Shown here: piece by piece, positions 54,061 to 61,841 of the stretch | Numbering within the stretch: position 1 is the stretch's first letter | Layout of the letters: every line of letters starts with the position of its first letter | From: Bacteroidetes bacterium 41-46 | Lineage (GTDB): Bacteria > Bacteroidota > Bacteroidia > Bacteroidales > UBA932 | DNA length: 64,000 bases | Assembly: GCA_001897515.1 (NCBI GenBank) | Contig: MKTA01000015.1 | Location: 310,001 to 374,000, forward strand | Reading direction: 5' to 3' | Translations under genes and position numbers: made by a program | Notes under the pieces: model-generated | What the model was told of the DNA's origin: nothing | What the model saw: the letters and a program-made list of their open reading frames with translations, nothing else | The model's database searches: none

Positions 54061-54068
54061 TAAATTTG
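54061..54068 (+). promoter_or_regulatory. Putative -7 box (TAAATTTG) for miaA, 4 nt before the ATG
   Basis: A TAnnTTTG match ending at 54068 with the miaA ATG at 54073, predicting a leaderless or near-leaderless mRNA. Confidence 0.5.
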
Positions 54069-54072
54069 TGGA

Positions 54073-54936
54073 ATGAACCAAGATTTGATATGCATATTGG
54101 GGCCTACTGCCTCAGGTAAAACCAGATATGCCGTAGCTATGGCTCTTCAGACCGGCGGAGAGATTATCTCTGCCGATTCGCGGCAGGTTTACAGAGGAAT
54201 GGATATTGGAACAGGTAAGGATCTCTCAGAATATGAGAAAGAGGGGGTAAAGGTGCCATATCATCTTATTGATATTGTGGAGCCGGGAACAAAGTATAAT
54301 ATTTTTGAGTATCAGAGAGACTTTTTCAAAGCTTATCAGTATATACACTCCAGGGGCAGGCAGCCTCTTCTTTGTGGCGGATCCGGACTCTATATCGAGG
54401 CTGCTACAATGGGCTACGCTCTGTACGAGGTCCCTCCAAATCCTGAGCTTCGCGAAAGACTGGAGAGACTCCCTTTGGAGGAGCTTGCCGATATGCTTAA
54501 AGGGTACAAAACCCTCCACAACAGAACCGATACTGACAGTAAAAAAAGAGTAATAAGGGCATTGGAAATAGCTATTTATGAATCTGAAAACCCATCAAAT
54601 GTCAGAGAGCTTCCTAAGATTAAGACAAGGTTCATTGGGATAGATGTCAGCAGGGAGGAGAGGATAAGACGTATAGACAAAAGGCTGGATGAGAGACTTG
54701 AAGAGGGGTTGGTAGAGGAGGTTAGAAGACTTCTGGATAGTGGAATTCATCCCGACGACCTCATCTATTACGGGCTTGAATATAAGTTTGTAACCCTCTA
54801 TATTTTGGGTAGATTATCCTATCCGGAGATGCGAAATCAACTGGCAACCGCCATTCATCAGTTTGCAAAAAGGCAGATGACCTGGTTCCGGGGGATGGAG
54901 AGAAGAGGGGTGAAAATTGAATGGATTAAGATTTAA
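54073..54936 (+). CDS. miaA: tRNA dimethylallyltransferase
   Basis: A 287-residue MiaA. The P-loop is GPTASGKT (10-17), followed by [18 protein letters not shown], and [12 protein letters not shown] near the end. It adds the isopentenyl group to A37 of tRNAs reading UNN codons. It is slightly shorter than most MiaA proteins but keeps all motifs. Bacteroidota often carry two MiaA paralogues; a second would be elsewhere. It is 12 nt upstream of the SGNH hydrolase gene. Confidence 0.93.
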   Translation: MNQDLICILGPTASGKTRYAVAMALQTGGEIISADSRQVYRGMDIGTGKDLSEYEKEGVKVPYHLIDIVEPGTKYNIFEYQRDFFKAYQYIHSRGRQPLLCGGSGLYIEAATMGYALYEVPPNPELRERLERLPLEELADMLKGYKTLHNRTDTDSKKRVIRALEIAIYESENPSNVRELPKIKTRFIGIDVSREERIRRIDKRLDERLEEGLVEEVRRLLDSGIHPDDLIYYGLEYKFVTLYILGRLSYPEMRNQLATAIHQFAKRQMTWFRGMERRGVKIEWIKI

Positions 54937-54948
54937 ATATTTAGAAAA

Positions 54949-56043
54949 ATGAAGAAACTCTCAATGATTTTCGCTCTCTCATTTGCTGCTCTTCTCTGTG
55001 TAAAGACCGGTTCAGCGCAGGATATGAAAAGCCTCAGATATGTTGATGCTAAATCCCTTATGGTTACCGGGATGGCATTTAATAACCCGCTGGGGGATTT
55101 TGCCCGTCTTCCTGAGGAGCTTAGGGGAGAGCTCAGGAGTTCGCTTATTTCATTAGGAATGAACTCAGCAGGGGTGGCAGTCAGGTTTCGTTCTGACAGT
55201 CCCGTAATTGCAGCCAAATGGAGAGTAAGAAATAATTTTTCAATGAATCATATGCCTGATACCGGTATAAGAGGGCTGGATCTATATGTTCTTGACAACG
55301 GAAAATGGAAGTATATCGGTACAGCAAAGCCGGGGGCATCAAAGGATAATCTGTCGGCCTTTATTCGTAACGGAGACAGGGTTATGCGAGAGTACATAAC
55401 GTATCTCCCACTTTATGACGGAGTGGAGTCTCTGGAGATAGGAGTTGACTCTGTTTCAACTATTGATATGCCGGTAAACAGGGCATTGATCTCCGGACCA
55501 GATAGAAAACCTGTTATATTTTACGGAACCAGCATAACACAGGGGGGATGTGCCTCAAGACCGGGGATGGCATATCCTGCTATCCTTGGCAGGATGCTGA
55601 ACAGGGAGAGTATAAATCTGGGCTTTTCAGGTAATGCAAGAATGGATATGGCAATTGCCAAATCTGTTAATATGGTGGATTATCATACTCTTGTGCTTGA
55701 CTGTCTTCCAAACATGACTGCACAGATGGTAAGAGACAGTGCGGAGATCTTTATCAGAACTGTGCTTAAACATAATCCCGGGAAGAGGATTGTAATGGTT
55801 GAAAATCCTGAATTTCCAAATCTGTTACCGGATAAGAAGGCATCTGCCGAGATTGTGGAAGAGAATGGTGAGTGGAGGGCTTTGTTTGAGAGGCTTCGCC
55901 GTGAGGGATTCAGGAATATAATATATGTGAAGGGCAATGGTCTGATAGGAGAGGACAGTGAGGCGACAGTTGACGGAGTTCACCTAACCGATCTTGGATT
56001 CCAAAGGTTTTCAGAAAATCTGGTAAAATATTTGAAGGATTAG
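54949..56043 (+). CDS. Secreted SGNH/GDSL-type hydrolase with GxDLY N-terminal domain
   Basis: A 364-residue exported esterase-like protein with a signal peptide (about 1-23). The N-terminal beta domain carries the GLDLY motif (109-113) of the GxDLY family. The SGNH domain has the nucleophile in YGTSITQGG (Ser195), the block II glycine in LGFSGNA, block III asparagine in LPNM and the Asp342/His345 pair in VDGVHLTD. Such enzymes deacetylate or de-esterify polysaccharides. It probably shares the miaA transcript. Confidence 0.88.
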   Translation: MKKLSMIFALSFAALLCVKTGSAQDMKSLRYVDAKSLMVTGMAFNNPLGDFARLPEELRGELRSSLISLGMNSAGVAVRFRSDSPVIAAKWRVRNNFSMNHMPDTGIRGLDLYVLDNGKWKYIGTAKPGASKDNLSAFIRNGDRVMREYITYLPLYDGVESLEIGVDSVSTIDMPVNRALISGPDRKPVIFYGTSITQGGCASRPGMAYPAILGRMLNRESINLGFSGNARMDMAIAKSVNMVDYHTLVLDCLPNMTAQMVRDSAEIFIRTVLKHNPGKRIVMVENPEFPNLLPDKKASAEIVEENGEWRALFERLRREGFRNIIYVKGNGLIGEDSEATVDGVHLTDLGFQRFSENLVKYLKD

Positions 56044-56084
56044 AGTATAAAAATCAGTTAAATAACAATCAGTTAAGTGGTTAT

Positions 56085-57377
56085 TTACTCACTATACAGG
56101 TGGTAGGAAGATCCGCTGTTTGATGGGTACTGGAATACTCTTAACTCAAAGGCTGTGACTACTGCCATGATATGGTCAAAAATGTCTGACTGAACATTTT
56201 CGTAGTAAATCCAATCCTTAATTTTAGTAAAGAAGTACAGTTCCATTGGAATACCCTTTTCTGTGGGTTGGAGCTGGCGAACCATTGTTGTCATTTCGTG
56301 GTTTACCTCTGGGTGATTTTCCAGATATTTTTGAATGTATGCCCTGAAGACACCTATGTTTGTCTGTCTGCGCCCGTTAACAAGCATTGAGTTGTCGGTG
56401 CTGTTATCTTCATTGTACTTTCTGATTATCTCCTCGGTTGTGTCTATGTAATCAGTTAAATACTGGATTTTTCTGAATCTCTCAAGCATCTCCGGTGTAC
56501 AGAACCTTATGCTGGTCATATCAATAATTATTGATCTCTTGATTCTTCTGCCACCGGACTCCTGCATTCCTCTCCAGTTTTGGAATGAGTCGCTGACCAG
56601 GGCATATGGAGGAACAGTTGTAATTGTGTTGTCAAAGTTCCTGACCTTAACAGAGTAGAGGCTTACCTCCTCTACATTTCCATCTGCTCCGTATTTGGGA
56701 ACAGTAATCCAGTCACCCTGTCTTAGCATGTCATTTGAGGAGAGCTGCCACCCAGCAACAAAACCCAGAATTGTATCTTTGAAGACAAGGATGATTATGG
56801 CCATAGAGGCACCAAGTCCGGCAAAGAGAGTTGCAAAGGAGGTGTCAAGTAAAATACTGAGTAACGAAATTCCCCCGATAAAGTATGCTAAAACAGCAAC
56901 TATCTGAAAAATTATCTGAATTGGTTTGTTGGAATAGTCCTCGGATTTTGAGTAAACCTTTGTCATAGCCTTTGTTGAGGCATGAACTGCCCGGATAATG
57001 ACAAAGAGAATAAATATGAGAGCACCCTTTTCAAACATCTTTACCCAAAAAAGAGATTTTAGAGCTATGGGGGTACTTAAATAGAATACGATAGCCGGGA
57101 TAATGTGGGCAATGTGTTTGAATACACCCTCTTCAACAAATATATCGTCCCACTTGTTTTTGGTAAATTTTGTCAGATGACCCACAACCCGGTGAAGAAT
57201 GAACCTTGATATTAAATCAATACCATAGGCCAGAAGAAAAAGCAGAGTCATGCTGATTATTTCATCAAGCCAGGTGGCCAAAGTAGGTGAAACACCCCAC
57301 TCTACAAGGATAGCATTGATTCCATCCACTACTCCAAACAGTGCCGTAGCTCTTGTTGTTATTTCATTCTCAAGCAT
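56085..57377 (-). CDS. MscS-family mechanosensitive ion channel
   Basis: A 430-residue inner-membrane protein with five hydrophobic segments. The pore-lining helix and beta domain fit MscS (LFAGLGASMAIIILVFKDTI, GFVAGWQLSSNDMLRQGDWI, YGADGNVEEVSLYSVKVRNF). The cytoplasmic C-terminal region is longer than in E. coli MscS. It opens under hypo-osmotic stress. The ATG at 57377 is preferred over a TTG at 57410, which lies inside the promoter box. Confidence 0.9.
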   Translation of the reverse strand: MLENEITTRATALFGVVDGINAILVEWGVSPTLATWLDEIISMTLLFLLAYGIDLISRFILHRVVGHLTKFTKNKWDDIFVEEGVFKHIAHIIPAIVFYLSTPIALKSLFWVKMFEKGALIFILFVIIRAVHASTKAMTKVYSKSEDYSNKPIQIIFQIVAVLAYFIGGISLLSILLDTSFATLFAGLGASMAIIILVFKDTILGFVAGWQLSSNDMLRQGDWITVPKYGADGNVEEVSLYSVKVRNFDNTITTVPPYALVSDSFQNWRGMQESGGRRIKRSIIIDMTSIRFCTPEMLERFRKIQYLTDYIDTTEEIIRKYNEDNSTDNSMLVNGRRQTNIGVFRAYIQKYLENHPEVNHEMTTMVRQLQPTEKGIPMELYFFTKIKDWIYYENVQSDIFDHIMAVVTAFELRVFQYPSNSGSSYHLYSE

Positions 57378-57407
57378 AAATACTTTAAAATATATAAAGT
57401 CCGAATG

Positions 57408-57415
57408 CAAATATA
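57408..57415 (-). promoter_or_regulatory. Putative -7 box (TATATTTG) for the MscS gene
   Basis: The minus strand reads TATATTTG, 30 nt upstream of the ATG at 57377. Confidence 0.55.
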
Positions 57416-57440
57416 CTAAAAATGACGGAGGGGCTTCAGC

Positions 57441-58349
57441 TTACTTTGCAGTGGCCTCAATCTCCAACTCTTTGAATATGGATATGCAACGGGAGATTTT
57501 TTCAGGAGAGGGTTTATTCATAGGGATATTAAGCGGATTATATTTGGTTCCCAATCTTGAGTGTTTTCCAATACCCACATTGTGGTACGGCAGTAGCTCT
57601 ACTTTCCTCTCCTCTGCTCCGGGTAACGAAGCCAGAAATTCTGCAGTCGCCTTTATGTTCTCCTCATCGGCATTAACCCCCTCAATCAGCGGTATCCGGA
57701 CGGTAAAATTGTAGCCCTCCCCTGCCAGCATCCTGATGTTTGACAGAATCAGTTCGTTTGTTTGACCGGTGAACTCTTTATGCTTTTGAGGGTCCATATG
57801 TTTTAAATCGGCAAGTATAAGTTCGCAGTTGCCGGCGACCTCTCTTACAACCTCTTCACTTGCAAAGAGGCATGTGTCAACTGCCCTGTGAATCCTCAGT
57901 TCACCGCATCTGTCAAGAAGTTCCATGAGCATATTCCTGTGAATTAAAGGCTCTCCGCCACAAAAAGTCACCCCTCCCTCGCTCTGGTCAAAGACAATTG
58001 TCTCCTTTTTAATCTCCTTCATTATCTGCTCTGCAGAGAGCTCCTCCCCGGAAATTCCCAGTGCTCCTGTAGGGCAGGCCTCGGTGCACTCACCGCAGTT
58101 TATGCAAAAATTTGCATCGGTAGAGATATCATCATACTCCATCGCCAGTGCAGAATTGGGACATTTTGCCACGCAGCTTTTACAGTTGATGCACTTCTGT
58201 CTGTTGTATAACTTCTCCCTCTTTGTGCTGATTCCCTCCGGATTGTGGCACCAGATACAATTAAGCGGACACCCCTTGAAGAAGATGGTGAGTCTGATTC
58301 CAGGGCCGTCGTTAATAGAGTACCTTTTAATGTCAAATATCAGGCTCAT
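57441..58349 (-). CDS. Glycyl-radical enzyme activating enzyme (partner of the HypD-like protein)
   Basis: A 302-residue radical SAM activase. The SAM cluster motif is Cys27-x3-Cys31-x2-Cys34 (GCPLNCIWCHNPEG). Two inserted ferredoxin clusters follow (Cys53, 56, 59, 63 and Cys82, 85, 88, 92), as in activases of non-PFL glycyl-radical enzymes. TFCGGEPL is the GGE motif binding SAM. It abstracts hydrogen from the target glycine of the enzyme encoded 49 nt upstream. Requires anaerobic conditions. Confidence 0.93.
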   Translation of the reverse strand: MSLIFDIKRYSINDGPGIRLTIFFKGCPLNCIWCHNPEGISTKREKLYNRQKCINCKSCVAKCPNSALAMEYDDISTDANFCINCGECTEACPTGALGISGEELSAEQIMKEIKKETIVFDQSEGGVTFCGGEPLIHRNMLMELLDRCGELRIHRAVDTCLFASEEVVREVAGNCELILADLKHMDPQKHKEFTGQTNELILSNIRMLAGEGYNFTVRIPLIEGVNADEENIKATAEFLASLPGAEERKVELLPYHNVGIGKHSRLGTKYNPLNIPMNKPSPEKISRCISIFKELEIEATAK

Positions 58350-58398
58350 AATAAGTTGTTTATTAGATTGTTGATATATTGTTTATTTGAGGTCCGGC

Positions 58399-60825
58399 CT
58401 ATAGTTGTCCGTTCTCTGTCCTTGATATTATCTCCTCCTGGAGGTCTCTGTTCATATCATTGAAGTAGTCGCTGTATCCGGCCATTCGTACAAGCAGGTC
58501 CCGGTATTCTCCCGGATTTTTCTGGGCGTCACGAAGTGTTTCAGTATCTACTATATTAAACTGAATGTGGTGGCCGTTCATTGAGAAATAGCTTCTTATA
58601 AGGGAGGCGAGTTTCACAAGGTCTGAGTTGCTCTTTACCAGCGAAGGCAGGAACCGGAGGTTTAGCAATGTTCCGCCGGATTTTATCTGGTCCAGTTTTC
58701 CCAGAGATTTTATTACTGCGGTAGGTCCGTGGGTGTCTGCCCCCTGTGAAGGGGAGGTGCCGTCTGATATTGACAGACCGGCAAGGCGGCCGTTGGGAGT
58801 TGCTCCTGTAACCTTGCCAAAATATACGTGACAAGTTGTTGAGAGCATATTTAGATGGAAGCTCTCCCCCTTTGTGTTTGGTTTGCCCTCAATGGCTCTG
58901 TAGAGATCTTCATAAACCCTTACTGCTATTGAATCGGCATAGTCATTATCGTTACCAAAGAAAGGGGTTTTGTTGATGATCCTCTGCCTCAGAATCTCCT
59001 CTCCGCTAAAGTTGTTTGCCACAGCCTTCATCAGTTTATCCATTGTTACAGTCTGCTTCTCAAAAACGTGCCATTTAATAGCGGCCAGGGAGTCGGTAAC
59101 GGTACCCAGTCCTGTACACTGAATATAATTTGTGTTGTACCTTGGGCCTCCGTTGTAGTAATCCTTACCTTTTTTGATGCAATCTTCAATAACAACTGAG
59201 AGAAAAGTGGCCGGGGCATATTTTGCAAACATTCTGTCAATATAGTTGCTTACCCGTATCTTTAAATCAGTTATATAGTTGAGCTGCTTAATAAAAGCAT
59301 CATAAAGCTCATCAAAGTTTTTAAAATCTGCAGCCTCTCCGGTTTTGAGACCCACCTGTTTTCCGCCCACAGGATCAACGCCGTTGTTTAAGGTAACTTC
59401 CAGAATTTTAGGAACATTCAGGTAACCGGTAAGAAGATAGGCCTCCTTTCCGAATGCGCCCACCTCTATGCAGCCACTGCAGCCACCTTCGCGTGCATCC
59501 TGCAGACTTTTACCCTGCCTCACCATCTCCTGAATATAGGCGTCGGCATTAAAAACCGACGGATATCCGTACCCTTTCCGGATTACTTCGCACCCTGCCA
59601 GGAGGAACCTGTCGGGAGTTCTGCTGCTGATGTGGATGGAGCTGCCCGGCTGGAGGATATGAAGCTCATCTATGACCTCCAGGATTATGTATGAAATCTC
59701 GCTACTCCCATCTGTGCCGTCTGGTTTTACACCCCCTATGTTTATGTTTGTGAAGTCATTGTATGTGCCGCTCTCTCTTGCAGTAATTCCCACCTTTGGA
59801 GGGGCAGGGTGGTTGTTTACCTTAATCCAGAAGCAGGAGATAAGCTCCTTTGCCTCATCACGGGTCAGGGTGCCCTCTGCAATCTCCTTTTCATAAAAAG
59901 GAGCCAGATGCTGGTCAAGATGGCCCGGGTTCATTGCATCCCAACCATTTAGCTCAGTTATGGTGCCGAGGTGAACAAACCAGTACATCTGTAACGCCTC
60001 ATGCAGATTCCGTGGCGCATTTGCCGGAATCCACCGACACACCTCCGCAATTTTGCGAAGCTCCTGAATGCGTCTGTCACTAGCTCTTCTTATGGACTCA
60101 TCGGCCTTACTATTTCCAGTTGCATCATACTTACTCTCCAATTCTTTCTGTAAATCGGCAGCCATTTTCTCCGCTAGGAGAGCGTGCCTCTCAGCAAAAA
60201 GGATTACCGCATCGCAGGAGATGTCCATCGCCCGGAGCTGCTCCTGCTTGTCGGTGGCCTCAGGATCGTTAAGGAAGTCTAGCGAGTCAAGATGCTCCCT
60301 TATTTGCCGTTTAAAATCCAGCATCCCGAATTTGTATATCTTACCATCAAGGGCGGTGTGTCCGGGTGCCCTCTGCTCCATAAACTCTGTGAAAAGGCCT
60401 GATTCATAGGCATCTCTCCACTCCTGTGGCACATGAGAGAATATCCTCTCCCTTTGCGTACGGCCACTCCAGAACGGGATTACCTCCTCTTCATATCTTT
60501 TTATATCCTCCTGACTTATTGTATATCTCTGCAACTCTCTCTTGTTGAGGATGTTCAGGTCCTCTGCCGAATGACAGGTGAGCTCCGGGAAGGTGGGTAC
60601 AGCCTTTGGCTTTGGACCCCGCTCACCTACTATAAGCTCATCCTCACCTATGTAAATTGTCTTTTTCTTGCATATTTCCAGGAAGTTGAGTGCTCTTAGT
60701 ATGGGTACAGGATATTTATCCAGATTCTCTTTATAAAATTGAGTTTCAATGAGCGCCCTCTCTATTGAGAGCGTCGGTTCGATCTCCACCGATATTTTTC
60801 TAAGTTTTGAAATTCTCTCTGTCAT
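58399..60825 (-). CDS. hypD: Glycyl-radical enzyme, probable trans-4-hydroxy-L-proline dehydratase (HypD-like)
   Basis: An 808-residue glycyl-radical enzyme. The C-terminal radical loop RMAGYSDYF contains Gly783. The active-site strand GGCSGCIEVG holds Cys452 and Glu454; the C-x-E arrangement marks dehydratase-type members rather than pyruvate formate-lyase. Long stretches (ITELNGWDAMNPGHLDQHL, YAPATFLSVVIEDCIKKGKD, GPTAVIKSLGKLDQIKSGGT) agree with my memory of HypD, which converts trans-4-hydroxyproline to pyrroline-5-carboxylate. No proC gene is adjacent. Substrate assignment is by resemblance; a related GRE dehydratase cannot be excluded. Upstream lies an unusual repeat region without a standard promoter. 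Confidence 0.82.
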   Translation of the reverse strand: MTERISKLRKISVEIEPTLSIERALIETQFYKENLDKYPVPILRALNFLEICKKKTIYIGEDELIVGERGPKPKAVPTFPELTCHSAEDLNILNKRELQRYTISQEDIKRYEEEVIPFWSGRTQRERIFSHVPQEWRDAYESGLFTEFMEQRAPGHTALDGKIYKFGMLDFKRQIREHLDSLDFLNDPEATDKQEQLRAMDISCDAVILFAERHALLAEKMAADLQKELESKYDATGNSKADESIRRASDRRIQELRKIAEVCRWIPANAPRNLHEALQMYWFVHLGTITELNGWDAMNPGHLDQHLAPFYEKEIAEGTLTRDEAKELISCFWIKVNNHPAPPKVGITARESGTYNDFTNINIGGVKPDGTDGSSEISYIILEVIDELHILQPGSSIHISSRTPDRFLLAGCEVIRKGYGYPSVFNADAYIQEMVRQGKSLQDAREGGCSGCIEVGAFGKEAYLLTGYLNVPKILEVTLNNGVDPVGGKQVGLKTGEAADFKNFDELYDAFIKQLNYITDLKIRVSNYIDRMFAKYAPATFLSVVIEDCIKKGKDYYNGGPRYNTNYIQCTGLGTVTDSLAAIKWHVFEKQTVTMDKLMKAVANNFSGEEILRQRIINKTPFFGNDNDYADSIAVRVYEDLYRAIEGKPNTKGESFHLNMLSTTCHVYFGKVTGATPNGRLAGLSISDGTSPSQGADTHGPTAVIKSLGKLDQIKSGGTLLNLRFLPSLVKSNSDLVKLASLIRSYFSMNGHHIQFNIVDTETLRDAQKNPGEYRDLLVRMAGYSDYFNDMNRDLQEEIISRTENGQL

Positions 60826-60832
60826 TGTGATG

Positions 60833-60860
60833 TGGTGTATGGTGTGTGGTGTGTGGTGTG
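60833..60860. repeat. Tandem heptamer repeat (TGGTGTG, four units) in the hypD leader
   Basis: Four 7-bp units: TGGTGTA then three TGGTGTG, from 8 to 35 nt upstream of the hypD ATG. In the mRNA this becomes a C/A-rich leader covering the ribosome-binding region. Unit number could vary by slippage. Confidence 0.85.
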
Positions 60861-60867
60861 AAATTTT

Positions 60868-60973
60868 ACCCCAGGGGTAAAGTGTCAGATCCTTGAAAAT
60901 GAGACGTATACCATTACAGGGCTTTTTTTGTAATATTATGATTTTGTGATGTTTGACACTTTACCCCTGGGGT
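60868..60973. promoter_or_regulatory. Perfect 20-bp inverted repeat with TTTACCCC/GGGGTAAA core, probable operator pair
   Basis: ACCCCAGGGGTAAAGTGTCA (60868-60887) recurs exactly as its reverse complement at 60954-60973, with 66 bp between. The first copy lies in a 17-bp palindrome, TTTACCCC-A-GGGGTAAA (60865-60881); the second has the left half and GGGGT. The spacer holds a further ATTACA/TGTAAT inverted repeat (60913-60934). Best read as paired binding sites for a dimeric regulator; an invertible segment is the alternative. Confidence 0.7.
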
Positions 60974-61071
60974 CGGGCGGGTGTGTCGTTCTGGTGCCAA
61001 GATGGTAAAACCACCACTCAGTTCATAAGACAAGAGAAGAGACCTCTACCGGGTTTGTGGTATAGATTAAG

Positions 61072-61081
61072 CACATATGTG
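61072..61081. promoter_or_regulatory. CACATATGTG palindrome upstream of hypD
   Basis: A perfect 10-bp palindrome in the hypD upstream gap, possibly a regulator site. Short enough to be chance; flanking bases are not symmetric. Confidence 0.3.
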
Positions 61082-61146
61082 AACTTATATGAGGTCATTT
61101 CAGACAATTTTTAAACGAATATAGGCAATTTTTTCAATACTGCTTA

Positions 61147-61162
61147 TTGACATTGATGTCAA
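61147..61162. promoter_or_regulatory. TTGACAT-TG-ATGTCAA palindrome at the end of the small PH-like gene
   Basis: A 7-bp perfect inverted repeat with a 2-bp spacer covering the stop codon of the upstream minus-strand gene. It has the form of a dimeric regulator site and could serve the hypD operon, though it is about 320 nt from the hypD start. Confidence 0.4.
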
Positions 61163-61590
61163 CTATACCATTTAGCTTTGCGCTCCTCTGTGTTGATTCC
61201 AGGAAGCAACTTTTTTATCTCAGAGGCAAATTCATCACCTCTTGTAGGTTCAGCAGTAAAAAAGATATTGGATGAATTGCGAAGGTTGATCTTCTTGATT
61301 TTTCCATTTTTCTTGCGATGGATTTCCATCTTGGAGATCTCATTCAGATTAACTTTTCGCCACTCTTTTTTGCCGAACATTATTGAGAAGGTCATCTTCT
61401 CTTCATCAATAATATAGCTAGTTCTTATCTTGTGTACCAATGTGTAAATAGGTGCTAGCATTCCAAAGAAAATGCTAAACCGCCACTCCAAAAAAATGGA
61501 AAGGTAGAGCAAGCTTAGGACAACAAGGGAAGAGATAATGATAATTCTCCGGGCCTCCCTTTTTTCAAATATTGGATATTTATTTTTCAT
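61159..61590 (-). CDS. Small membrane protein with bacterial PH-like domain
   Basis: A 143-residue protein. Two hydrophobic segments at about 15-50 are followed by a basic beta-rich region (TSYIIDEEKMTFSIMFGKKE, WRKVNLNEISKMEIHRKKNG, KIKKINLRNSSNIFF) that matches the pattern of small bacterial PH-like (bPH2-type) membrane proteins. Function unknown. It lies alone between the hairpin element and the hypD upstream gap; no standard promoter box was identified. Confidence 0.7.
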   Translation of the reverse strand: MKNKYPIFEKREARRIIIISSLVVLSLLYLSIFLEWRFSIFFGMLAPIYTLVHKIRTSYIIDEEKMTFSIMFGKKEWRKVNLNEISKMEIHRKKNGKIKKINLRNSSNIFFTAEPTRGDEFASEIKKLLPGINTEERKAKWYS

Positions 61591-61631
61591 AAGCTAGTGT
61601 AAGTTTGTAGCGGTAAATTTAATAAATAATA

Positions 61632-61746
61632 GTTTTGCCACACCTCCTCGCACAACCAGCAGATTGATAGTTGATTATGTTTTTGTGACTATGAATAAGC
61701 TGATAAATTGTATAACTTATAGTTGTACGAGGAGGTGTAGCAAAAC
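61632..61746 (-). repeat. 115-nt element with 25-bp terminal inverted repeats (long hairpin)
   Basis: Arms 61632-61656 and 61722-61746 match as inverted repeats at 23 of 25 positions around a 65-nt AT-rich loop. Both differences give C-A mismatches on the plus strand but G-U pairs on the minus strand, so a minus-strand RNA forms an unbroken 25-bp stem. It lies between gcvP and the PH-like gene. Either a structured RNA or leader, or a small MITE-like element. Confidence 0.75.
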
Positions 61747-61781
61747 CTCCTCCACTTTAAACGAATTAAGAGAGGAGGAGG
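61743..61781 (-). terminator. Probable terminator downstream of gcvP
   Basis: On the minus strand CCTCCTCC (61781-61774) pairs with GGAGGAGG (61753-61746) over a 20-nt loop, followed by TTTTG. It lies about 60 nt past the gcvP stop and abuts the long hairpin element; its GGAGGAGG could alternatively pair with the CCTCCTC of that element. Confidence 0.55.
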
Positions 61782-61841
61782 CTCTAAAAATATGACTGAA
61801 CAGAGGTTTCAGTCCTGTGATAAAGTGATGGCTGCTTCTGA

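Larger units (their letters stand above)
60826..61158. other. 333-bp gene-free gap upstream of the glycyl-radical operon
   Basis: No credible gene. Read towards hypD it contains a 16-bp palindrome at its far edge, a CACATATGTG palindrome, two inverted copies of a 20-mer with a TTTACCCC core, and a heptamer tandem repeat next to the ATG. I searched the minus strand for TAnnTTTG (CAAAnnTA on plus) and found none, so the operon lacks a recognisable primary promoter. Confidence 0.8.

Noticed and set aside
56059..56087. Hairpin TAAATAAC/GTTATTTA between the SGNH hydrolase and MscS genes as a terminator
   Set aside because: The stem is entirely AT-rich apart from one pair and the following U-tract is displaced; could be chance in AT-rich spacer.
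57441..60825. Pyruvate formate-lyase and its activase
   Set aside because: Pyruvate formate-lyase has two adjacent catalytic cysteines; this enzyme has the C-x-E arrangement of glycyl-radical dehydratases, and the activase carries two extra ferredoxin clusters.
60865..60881. TTTACCCC-A-GGGGTAAA as an RNA terminator hairpin
   Set aside because: A one-base loop cannot form and no U-tract follows; it makes sense only as a double-stranded DNA site.
60985..61012. Sigma-54 promoter for hypD (TTGGCACC on the minus strand)
   Set aside because: Counting ten bases after GG gives AC rather than the required GC, and the TTGC element is missing.
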